This document shows positions 12,415 to 24,620 of a DNA stretch of 64,000 nt, in pieces. Position 1 is the first letter of the stretch, and every line of letters starts with the position of its first letter. Position numbers and translations under genes: made by a program. Below the pieces are notes generated by a model. The model worked only from the letters and a program-made list of their open reading frames with translations. It was not told the DNA's origin and ran no database searches. The DNA is from Rhabditoides inermis (taxonomy: Eukaryota > Nematoda > Chromadorea > Rhabditida > Rhabditidae): the NCBI GenBank assembly GCA_963966185.1, contig CAWZYM010000331.1:2272501-2336500 (forward strand), given 5' to 3'.

Positions 12415-15405
12415 CTTGTTTTTTCATAGTGTCAGCTGTGGAAAGTCGCACGTGAAGAAGAGTGCAACAATCGTTTATAAGTACAGCTTATCTAGACTCG
12501 CGTAAAGGTAAAGATTGTTTTATTCAACGTAATGTTATAAAAAAGAAAGGTTATACATGTTATTGATCGAAGTCGTAAACACACCTCCTTCAATCGTTTG
12601 ATCAAGATATGGTCCATTAAATCCCAACGTCATTTTGCAACCGTGACAATTGATCACAAACATTTTTATTGAATAAAGGGCAGGCTTTTTATCAGTTTAT
12701 TATGACGATTGATAAAAAAAAACTTGAGTTTTATTGCGTTAAAACAATAATCACTTTTATGAGAGCCTTTTAAAAGATAGTAACACACTGATTCACGCAA
12801 TCGCACTCCCAACAGCTATGAAGAAACTCAAACAGGTAAGTGGAACATGTGACATAAATTTGCAGCATTATTTGTTCTTGACAATATAGTATAGGTACTA
12901 AATCATGTTTTTTTTTCTACTCTTGCCATTTACTTACCAGTTCAGACCATATAAATGTTGCAACTTACAGCAAAATATAACTTTACCCGAACATTCCATT
13001 CATTCCAGTACCACACTCGTCTCGAGTCGTTGCAGCAGTACTACGCGGAGGATGAGGAGACGCTCAAGGGAAGAGGAGGGGAAAAGGAGGCGACGGAGAA
13101 AGGTGAGTGACACTGATATAAACTGCTATCGTGCACAGTGTATAATGTGTTAAAGGGACATTTTTTTCTGAATTTATGAATAGGAACAGTCATGATAGAA
13201 GGTCATGGATGAACCACGGTGATCGTCTAAACGTATTCAGACGATCGTCTTCCGGACAGCACTCTCGCTCGCGTCTCCACTGTCCTCAATGTATGTCTGT
13301 TGGTCGCCAATCTCACAGCCAGTGTCAGGTCCGGCTCGCTGGCTGTACTCAGGTAACTGCAGACAGTCAATACACTATACACTACTACGACTATTATTCT
13401 CATTTCATTCACACAATGAGTTTTGTGCAATGTGAAAATACTACAAGTGCGTTTCTGGGCAATAATGATTCGCTCTGTTCTCGCTCCTAGATCCCTTCTA
13501 CCCTTCTTTTTGTAGCACAGTATTCATTCACTCGATCAGTACCTTTGTGGATTTGTTCAACGGTTCCATAGTTTGACTATAATTTTCTGTTTTTCTCTTT
13601 CTCCATGATCACGTCTTTCTCCAGGACAGTACTCTTTTCCCAGTTCAGTACCTTCGTGGACTCGTTCATGGACACGGCGTCGAGTGTGATCATCGCCGTG
13701 TGCCTGTGGCTCATCGGCCACACCGACACGGTCCGCTATCCGAGGGGCAGACACAGGTGGGTGTCTCGAAGTGATGCTCAACCGATGTACCACGGCGTTT
13801 CACAATCATAAACTAGAGAGCCTCATTGGGTGATTGAAGCTTTAGTCAATGGTCGCATGCTAAAGTAATACTCTGCCAGGAGAGATATGACAAATATCGA
13901 GCTGACCCTAGACTCGCTGTATCAAACATTGAGCTGCTAATGGGGAGATTCATTTTTGTGAATATTTTCGTCATGAAGACTTTCATGCCGACTCTTGGAC
14001 GCTTGGGATAGTGTAGGGTACTGCTTTCAGACTGGAGCTGATTGGCGTGCTTCTCTGCTCGACTGTGATGTGCCTCGCCAACGCGGTCATGGTCATGCAG
14101 GCAGGCATGGCACTCATCAACGATCAGGCACGCTGTTTTCCTCACTCACTGGTTCAGTTGTCTTTGGTCTCTTCGACCCTTCTTCAAATCTGCTGCAACC
14201 TGCCAGTCTGCAGCCCGCCATTCTCTTCTAATGCATGAGAACATGTTGTGAAATGTGCGATAAGAGGAAATGAACACGTGCCTGAAGCAGGCTCACGTGA
14301 ATGAACAGAGTCTCCATAGTGCCATTGCAGCGCTCCCCGGAAGTGGATGTGGTGACGTTGTGCATCCTCGCCACCGGGTCGGCGTTCAAGCTCGTGTTGT
14401 GCGTCGTCTGCTATAGGCGGGGCACCGCCAGTAGCAGGTGAGGAGGGATATACACAACCAATGAAATAGAACCCTGATTTTTACAGACTGGTTCACTTTT
14501 TTCAGATAGCGTGGATTGTGTAAGTGTATGAATAGAAGGAACTCGTAAGGGTGAATGAAGAGAGACAGAGACCATGTGAGCGTTGCAGAGTGCTCGCTAT
14601 GGACATGCGCAATGACATGGCTACGAGTGTGACGGCGCTGGTGTGCGCCTGTGTGGCCGATCGGCTGTGGAGGCTCGCCGATTCCATCGGGGCTGTGTGT
14701 GTATGGTGAGTGCAAGTGGCAACCTATTCCACACCGTTTTCTTTGAATATGTAAACTCGCAATTCACCTCTCTCTCCCCTCTCCATCTTTCTTTCTCTCT
14801 TCCCACGATCTCAGATACGCGGTGCTTGTGAAGAGAGTCGAAAAGAGAGGCAGGTGCGCGTCGCGTGCGGCAGCAGCTAGGCGCATTGCTGAATGAATCT
14901 CACCTGCAGCAGTGCGATCGCGTTCTCGTGGTCCCGCCACGCGCTGGAGACGATCCCGTGCCTGGTGGGAGTGCGGGCGGGGGACGAGCAGCTGTCCAGG
15001 ACACTCAACGCAGCCATGCGACATGATGGGCGGATCAAGTGGGTGGAATGTGTTGACTAGGAGTGTTCACCACTACACTCGCCGAATCCAACTACCGTGC
15101 GAACTCTATTATACAACAAGTAGTGTTTCACCACACTCGCTGAATACAACGTACCCTACATACCTAGGATACCCAATGTCGGAAACGGGTGACACTCTTT
15201 TTTTTTAAATTTTTCCTATACATATTTCTGTCAATTTCATTCAAACAGATATTCCGAGAGAAAAACTCATACTCGGAATCAGCATGCAAAACGGTGTCGA
15301 GACGAACATACGACTCGAGTTATTACGTTTCAAAGAGGCTGCTTGTTGAGGCACATCAGTCGAGTGATGGTGTACCGCAACGGAGGCGCGGCGATTGTCG
15401 AACTA
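12415..15405. repeat. CDF segmental duplication, copy B
   Basis: Partner of 5013-8025. This copy continues uninterrupted into exon 9 and exon 10 of the transporter, so it is likely the parental arrangement. Confidence 0.95.
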
Positions 15406-15506
15406 GACATAGTCATGGACGGGACACTGCCGCTCAAGGTCTCTCTCTCCCCCTCTCCCTCTCTCTCCCTCTCTCCCCCCCCCCCTCCCCCTCTCTCTCC
15501 CTCCCC

Positions 15507-15561
<55 letters not shown>

Positions 15562-15678
15562 AACAATTCCTGGCAGGTCACGCGCGACATCTCGCACCTT
15601 CTCGAGATCAAGCTGAACCGGCTCGACTTTGTGGAGCGCTCGATCGTACGCTGTGACTACGGCATCGGCGGGGATTAA
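12818..15678 (+). CDS. manganese-type cation diffusion facilitator (CDF/MTP-like transporter)
   Basis: Predicted metal/proton antiporter of internal or plasma membranes. Exons: 12818-12835, 13009-13102, 13241-13352, 13649-13756, 14031-14127, 14331-14437, 14589-14705, 14910-15038, 15351-15438 and 15577-15678, giving about 323 residues. TM1 ends in the SGSLAVLS motif. TM2 has DSFMD and TM5 has DMRND; the DxxxD/DxxxD pair marks the Mn subgroup rather than the Zn HxxxD type. RYPRGRHRLELIG follows TM2, as in the plant MTP8-11 group. FSWSRHALETIP and the exon 9-10 C-terminal domain (VMVYRNGGAAIVELDI) complete the family pattern. Exon 5 appears to use a GC donor (CAG|GCACGC). The N-terminus is shorter than usual, so an upstream exon may be missing; however, AACAG lies 2 nt before this ATG, which would fit trans-splicing. 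Confidence 0.85.
15440..15560. repeat. CT-rich tract in CDF intron 9
   Basis: (CT)n with C-runs fills almost the whole intron between exons 9 and 10 of the CDF gene. It may double as an extended polypyrimidine tract. Confidence 0.9.
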
Positions 15679-15835
15679 CGATATGGGAAGAACGAACCTC
15701 GTCTACATAAACATTGCCACATTGCACGATTTGATCTGATGAGACCTTAGCACCTATCATGAAGAACACACTCACGTATTCTCGACAGACTACTTACCCT
15801 GACTGACCGGCACTCACCCACTGGCTGTAGCGAGT

Positions 15836-16201
15836 GTCTCTCCTCCCGCATCACCTATGTACCTCTCCTCCGGATCCCATCTCTCTTGCATCCATTCCAT
15901 CTCTTTCCCGCTACTCCTTCTTCTACCCAGGCCTTTTTCTCCGACTCTCCGTTCTCCCTCCGCCCTCTCTCCGTTGCCTTCGCTTTCTCCCTCCCTCTTC
16001 CTCCCCCGTTCGAGGGAGTGGAAGGAGAGAACAACGCTCGAAGTGAAGAAGGAGCAGTTCCAGTCGCTGCAGAGAGAGAAGGCAACCAACAAGACTGTGA
16101 TGCAAGAGACTGCGATGAAGTCGTACGCGTGGCAAGTGACGGACCTGTTCAAGGAGACGAATGAGACCGAGAAGTACCACCTCCGCAAGCCCCGCCCCAT
16201 C
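15836..16201 (+). pseudogene. inverted, broken relative of the B-box gene
   Basis: Plus-strand sequence from about 16010 matches the last exon of the minus-strand gene at 16530-17264 (CGAGGGAGTG...GAGAACAACGC..., then AMKSYAWQVTDLFKETNETE against AMESFAAQVTDLLKEKKETD). It lacks about 20 nt and the zinc-binding exons. Upstream of it lies an inverted copy of segment Y. The arrangement is an inverted duplication in which this arm has decayed. No start codon and zinc-binding part remain. Confidence 0.7.
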
Positions 16202-16375
16202 TTCCAATACATGACTTCCAGTGGAAAACTCGACAATACTAGACTAATATACTATTATTGCTGTGTGATAATCGATGCGTGAAACGTTTCAGACAAAATT
16301 GGATAAAATTGAATTTAAAGCCGAAATGGACAAAGACCAACGCCCAAAAAAACACAAGATCGTACAGAAACATAG

Positions 16376-16381
16376 TTTATT
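16376..16381 (-). promoter_or_regulatory. candidate polyadenylation signal of B-box gene
   Basis: AATAAA on the minus strand, about 150 nt downstream of the TGA at 16530. Confidence 0.5.
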
Positions 16382-16529
16382 TTAAAATTCAAACTATGGT
16401 TAGAGAGGTACATGAATCACAGTTAATCATAATGTCGAGTATTCCACAGAACCAGTTGAACACAATGTCGCGTATTTATTCGTTGCCAGTTGGAGCGGGG
16501 CTTGCGGAAGTGGTGGGCTTGTTGGCGAG

Positions 16530-17264
16530 TCAGTCGAGGAGCTCTTGAATGTACTTGTCAGTTTCCTTCTTCTCCTTGAGCAGGTCCGTCACTTGCGCAG
16601 CGAACGACTCCATCGCAGCCTGTTGCTCGTCCATCATCGCTTTGCTTCTCGCCTTCTTCTCCTTCTGCATTTCCAGAAGATCGTTCATGCTGACGATGGC
16701 GTTGTTCTCTTCCTGCACTCCCTCGAACATCACGCTTTTGTACGAGATACCGTCCTTCTAAAGACGCATGTAGAGAGAGATAGAGATAGAGAGAGAAAGA
16801 GAGAGAAAGAGGGGAGAGAGAGAGGGGAGAGAGAGAGTGCCCACCACTAGCTTCATAGTTGAGTGGTCTTCGTGCTTCACGGAGCAGGTCTCACACAAGC
16901 ACCGCTTGCAACATACGGCGTAGATTTCGGCTCCCCGCATGGCACACGGGCAGATGAAGTTCGAGAACTCGATCATCTCCTGAACAGACAAGACAGAGTA
17001 CCTGGGAAGAAGAGTAGACTATCCATAGTAAACAAGGTTACTGTATCTACAGTGTACCTTTGTGTACCTACGCGTTCCCTCACAAACTACAGTATGCCTG
17101 CGTACTTTTTTCTCCTTGCATCTCTTGGTGTGCCGTATCCGGCAGCGAAAACACACGCCTCCTTCGCAGCCACACACGAGAATAGCGCTGGACGGTGCCT
17201 TGCATTCACAGCAGGCAACGGAGACCATCTGCTCCAAGTAGGCGGGGTCGGGCAGAGAACTCAT
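16530..17264 (-). CDS. small B-box-type zinc-binding, coiled-coil protein
   Basis: Three phase-0 exons: 17264-17106, 16979-16845 and 16757-16530; about 173 residues. Exon 1 carries a Cys-rich module (ACCECKAP...VCGCEGGVCFRCRIRH...C). Exon 2 carries a second module (FICPC...CCKRCLCETCSVKHEDH) spaced like a TRIM-family B-box (Cys pairs ending in CxxC...HxxH). Exon 3 is charged and predicted to be a coiled coil (QKEKKARSKAMMDEQQAAME). This resembles the B-box/coiled-coil part of TRIM proteins without a recognisable RING, so ubiquitin-ligase activity should not be assumed. A splice acceptor (CTGCAG) abuts the ATG. The segment immediately upstream carries the retrotransposon at 17486, which may have separated the gene from its original promoter. 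Confidence 0.7.
16770..16836. repeat. GA microsatellite in B-box gene intron 2
   Basis: A (GA)n tract (CT on the coding strand) occupying most of the second intron. Confidence 0.9.
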
Positions 17265-17272
17265 CTGCAGGA
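17265..17272 (-). promoter_or_regulatory. acceptor abutting start codon (candidate trans-splice site)
   Basis: On the minus strand TTCCTGCAG is followed directly by ATG AGT. It could be a trans-splice acceptor or the 3' end of a 5'-UTR intron. Confidence 0.45.
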
Positions 17273-17520
17273 AGAACGGGGGTGAGTGAGAGAGGTGGCG
17301 GAGGGAAGGGAGGAAGGAAGGGAAGAAGGGAAGGAGAGGGAGCGGAGAGAGGCGGGGGAGGGAGAGAGGGAGAGAGAGGGGGGAGGGAGGGGGAGAGGGA
17401 GGGGGAGTAAGGAGGCGGAGGGGGAGGGGGAGGAAGAGAGAACGGAGAGTGGAGGATGAAGAAAGGCCTGGGTAGAAGGAGGAGTGGGGGGTAGAAATTG
17501 TCAACACTCACGTCCACGTC

Positions 17521-20500
17521 GTGCCCCCCGGGAGTCTGTTTGCCTGTGCATACAGACTGCTAAGTTCAAGTGTTGACTACTTTCGAGTCAAGGAATTGTC
17601 ACCCTTCGACAATACGACAGGCATTATGCCCAACATACCGACTATGCGATCATCGCAAAGAACCAGGACCCGTTACATGTCCTACAATGTCCGTTCTGCC
17701 AGAAGCTTTGCAGACCGGAGCCTGCTCTCGGAGGAGCTCGAGCGGCACGGAGTGGACGTGGCGATGCTACAGGAGACCCGAATCGACCGGACGTGCTGCG
17801 ATTCCTTGCGGTACAAGTACTACAGCGCACTGCCCACTTCCAGGGCGGTGTGCGGGGTGACTGTCGTCATCTCCACCTCTGCCAACGTCAACGTGCTCGC
17901 CATCAACCCTCTCTCGCCCCGACTCATCTACGTGGATGCAGAAGTACGAGGAAAGAAGACCCGCATCGTGTCGGCGCATGCGCCAACCGAGGATGCCGAG
18001 GAGGTGGAGAAGAACAAGTTCTTTGACAAGCTGGCCAAGATTGTGAGATCGGCCGGCAAGTCAGAGCTCGTCCTCGGACTTGACTCGAACAGCCGCGTGG
18101 CTGCCGACGCCAGCCCAGCAATGGGCAGGTGGAGGCGTGCTGCCGACTGCACAAGCGACAACGGTCAGCGGATAGTGGATCTGCTGGAGAGCTACGACCT
18201 TATCGTCGCGTCGGCCTGGAAGCGCAACCGTCCCTGGCAGCGCGCAACCTGGAGGAAGAACTGTATCGGGAGGCCGCACCAGATCGACTACCTGCTCGTC
18301 AAGAAGAGCCAGGCCGGCGCCGTCCTCTCCAGCAAGAGCCTGCCGGACTTCAAATACAACTCGGATCACATCCCCGTGGTTCTTGTCGTGAACGGATCCG
18401 GAACGCGCCGTCGCTCGTTCTACCAGAAGAGACCGCCCCGTTTCGACTCTCGCCTGCTGATCACGGATGGTGACGTGCGCGCGGACTACCGAGGGATAGT
18501 GGAGAAGAATCTGCAGGAGAGGCAGAAGAAAGGAGAGACAGATGCTGACTCGTGGACGGCTGCAGTTCAGCAGGCAGCCAAGGAGGCGATTCCAACTCTG
18601 AAGGTGGAGAAGAAGCACGATGGAGCGTCAGTGAAGGAATCCTTGTGCTACGCGAGCATGCTGCTGGCGAAGCAGAGAGGAAAGCTGAAGGCCTACCGTC
18701 AACTCAAGGCGGAGCTGCGGAGGATTCGGAAGGAGCAGTGGGAGGAGGAATGGATGAGGAGGAGCAAGGAGTTCGAGGACGCTTGGGAAAGGCAGGATGC
18801 CCGCACGGCATTCTCCCTGTTGAAGCGGTACAGCGGGAAGTGAAGCAGGACGACGCCCGTCATCTCTGACGGCGTGTCACTCGTCACCGGGGAAGCAGCG
18901 TGCGCGGTGTGGGCTGGTCACTTCGACCGCCTACTCAACCAGCCAAGCCCGTCTGCTCCCGCCCTGCCACATACCGCCCGTTCTGACTACAACTGCAGGA
19001 CGGAGCCGCCAACCATGGAGGAGCTGCTTGTGTGCATGAAGAAGCTGAAGAATGGGAAGGCTGCCGGAGACGACGACCTCACTCCGGAGATGATGAAGGC
19101 TCTGCCCGCCTTTGGGATCCGTGAGCTGCATCGGCTGATCGTCAACATCTGGGAGAGGAAGGAGGTGCCTGACTCGTGGAGAAACGCCATCATCGTCCCG
19201 TTGCTGAAGAAGGGCAGCCCCACCGACCCAGCCAACTACCGTGGTATCTCATTGATCCGCGTGTGCTACAAGCTGGTGGAGCGTCTGCTGCTACTTCGCA
19301 TTGTGGAGCACCGCGAGAAGACCGCCCGAGACGAGCAGCACGGATTCCGCCCAGGTCTACCATCGACGCCGTCTTCTCTCTGAGACGGATCGTCGAGCTG
19401 CGTGCCCGGTTCAAGAAGCCGACTTACATCATCTTTGTCGACTTCCGGGCAGCATTCGACAGTCCCGATCGAGACCGCCTCTTCGATGCGGTGCGCGCCG
19501 ACGGAGTACCAGCCCCGCTAGTCGACATTCTACGAGACCTGTACAGCCGTACTACTGCCGCTGTCCGCACTCCTTGCGGAATCACGCAGCAGTTAGCCGT
19601 CCGGACTGGAGTGCGCCAAGGATCCGTCTGCGGCCCGCTTCTGTTCAACTATGTCATCGACGACGTGATGCGACGTGTTGTGGAGGAGTGTGGAGGAGGA
19701 GTGGAGCTGCACCCGACAGGAAGGAAAGTCACCGACCTCGACTACGCGGATGACATCGCTCTGCTTGGAGAAGACCCTGTTAACCTGCAGAAAGCTGTCG
19801 ACCGTCTCAGTCTCCTCGCTGCCTCGTACGGTCTGACCCTCAGGCCGGACAAGTGCGAGTCGATGACCATCCCGCGAGGAGTAAAGGAGGAGTTCACTGT
19901 CAATGGAGAGAAGATCGCGCAGACCACCAACTTCCGCTACCTCGGTTCGTGGATTAGCAGCGACGCCGACCTTACTAAGGATGTGGAGGCGCGAATCGCC
20001 CAAGCCTGCTCCGCGTTCAATTCGCTGGAAAAGGTTTTGTGGAGATCGAGCGTCGCCAATCACGTCAAGCTGCGGATCTACCTCACCGCCATCCGACCTG
20101 CGATGCTCTACGGATCCGGTACTTGGGCTCTCAATAAGAAGCTCGAGGAGAAGCTGGATACGGCGGAACGCAAATTCTTGCGCCGGATGTTAGGCTACTT
20201 CTACCCAAACCGTCGCCACAACTCGCAGTTGTATCGGGATGTAAACAACATCTACTCCCGTCTCCTGCGCAAAAAGTCCAAGCTGCCCACCCCCTCGCGG
20301 CAAGTGGCGGCAACGAGAGTTCGTCTCTTGGGACACGTGCTGCGACGAGAAGACCATCGGATTGTGAAGCAAGCTGCGCTCACACTACCGCCGCCGGAGT
20401 GGAGACGAGGCCCAGGAAGGAAACGCGCCACATGGGACGAGAAGCTGAAGGAGGATGTCGGGCCCACGCCTGCCGTGCGCGCCAAGGTTACCTCGAGGGA

Positions 20501-20618
20501 TACTTCGTTCCGCAGAGCTTGGAACACTCGCAATGGGCAGTGGATGGACGCTGTTATGGACATGGCACAAGACCGCGTCAAGTGGTCAGAACTGGTTCAC
20601 ACGATGCTCGCCGGCTAA
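17521..20618 (+). pseudogene. endonuclease-reverse transcriptase ORF of copy 1, disrupted
   Basis: Endonuclease signatures are MSYNVRSARS, VAMLQETRI, LGLDSNSR and SDHIPVV. Reverse-transcriptase signatures are KAAGDDDLTPEM, NYRGISLIRVCYK, FVDFRAAFDS, GVRQGSVCGPLLFNYV and the catalytic LDYADDIAL. A C-terminal segment ends KWSELVHTMLAG. Two lesions are visible against copy 2: an in-frame TGA at 18841-18843 where copy 2 has TGG, and a frameshift near 19352 (FRPG... against FRPCRSTTDA). The second half continues in another frame to the TAA at 20616-20618. Confidence 0.9.
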
Positions 20619-20634
20619 GGAGCGACAATGCTCC
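20619..20634 (+). other. 3'-UTR hairpin of RTE-like element copy 1
   Basis: GGAGC-(GACAAT)-GCTCC, immediately after the stop codon. Copy 2 has a different but equally paired stem at the same place (46054-46067). Confidence 0.6.
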
Positions 20635-20681
20635 AGATAATCTACGGAGAATCGGCCGAGGAGTGAGTGAGTGAGTGAGTG

Positions 20682-21008
20682 AGAAGGAGGAGTAGCAGCG
20701 AGAGAGGTAGGATGGAGAGATGGTAGCAACATGGGTGGCGTGGGAGAGACACTCACAGTAGTCAGTCGGGGGCAGTGCCGGTCAGCCAGGAAAGTCAGTC
20801 GAGAATGCGTGCGCTTTTACGCCATCCCCCCAGACATGCAAATCTTTCGCGTCATTCTACAGTCAGCAGTCAGACATGCTGATTGTTCGCAAATGAACCC
20901 GGACTCATTTATCAACCACACTATGCGAATCTCGAGACGGTGGTTTGTTAGTTCACTTTTATCAGGTCAACGATTCAATCATCAAACAATTTAAAACAAC
21001 GGCGAATC
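20682..21008. repeat. segment Y, right part beyond the insertion
   Basis: Continuation of segment Y (compare 9428-9765) after the retrotransposon and its target duplication, ending in TTAAAACAACGGCGAA. Confidence 0.85.
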
Positions 21009-21110
21009 GGTGAAAGCAAATAAATTATGAAATAAGCTCGATCAAAACGATATTGTGACAAAGTCAGAAAGAAACCGGGGGTAAACTATGAACAAACGCT
21101 CTTCTCCAGA

Positions 21111-24360
<3,250 letters not shown>

Positions 24361-24361
24361 C

Positions 24362-24620
24362 CTGAAGTTGATCACACAATAAGAATTCCTCTCATAATAT
24401 AAAATAATAATGAAAAAAATATAAGAAAAGTTCTTTTGCATTTGTCTGAGAAAGTTTCCCGCCAAATTTTCACCGGGTCAATTTCTTTCTAAATTGTTTC
24501 ATTCGAGCAAGATATATTTAGTTCTAAGTTTTTTTTTTTTCATTTTTTTCAATATTTTTTGTATCTCTTTTCTTTGTATATCATTTTTCAATATTTTTGT
24601 ATCTCTTTTCTTGTTCAGCG
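24362..24620. promoter_or_regulatory. divergent SUV39/BCS1L intergenic region with two candidate trans-splice acceptors
   Basis: Only about 260 bp separate the two ATGs. On the minus strand AACTTCAG|G precedes the SUV39 ATG; on the plus strand TTGTTCAG|CG precedes the BCS1L ATG. The AT-rich, T-run-containing sequence between them presumably holds both promoters. No TATA box could be assigned. Confidence 0.5.

Larger units (their letters stand above)
17486..20681 (+). mobile_element. RTE-like non-LTR retrotransposon, copy 1 (degraded)
   Basis: A 3.2 kb element flanked by the 12-bp target duplication AGAAGGAGGAGT (17474-17485 and 20682-20693). It starts with a G run and ends in a (GAGT)n tail. 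It was inserted into segment Y; the unoccupied relative at 9.42 kb reads straight through the same site. Its one long frame encodes an AP-like endonuclease followed by reverse transcriptase, with no gag-like first ORF. That organisation and the short tandem tail suit the RTE superfamily; the precise clade is uncertain. Confidence 0.9.

Noticed and set aside
16530..17264. RING ubiquitin ligase (TRIM) call for the B-box gene
   Set aside because: The first Cys-rich module lacks the C3HC4 spacing of a RING, so only B-box-like zinc binding is claimed.
18061..18618. Long minus-strand frames within the RTE-like elements (also 19.6-20.6 and 43.6-45.1 kb)
   Set aside because: They are antisense shadows of the GC-rich endonuclease/reverse-transcriptase frame.
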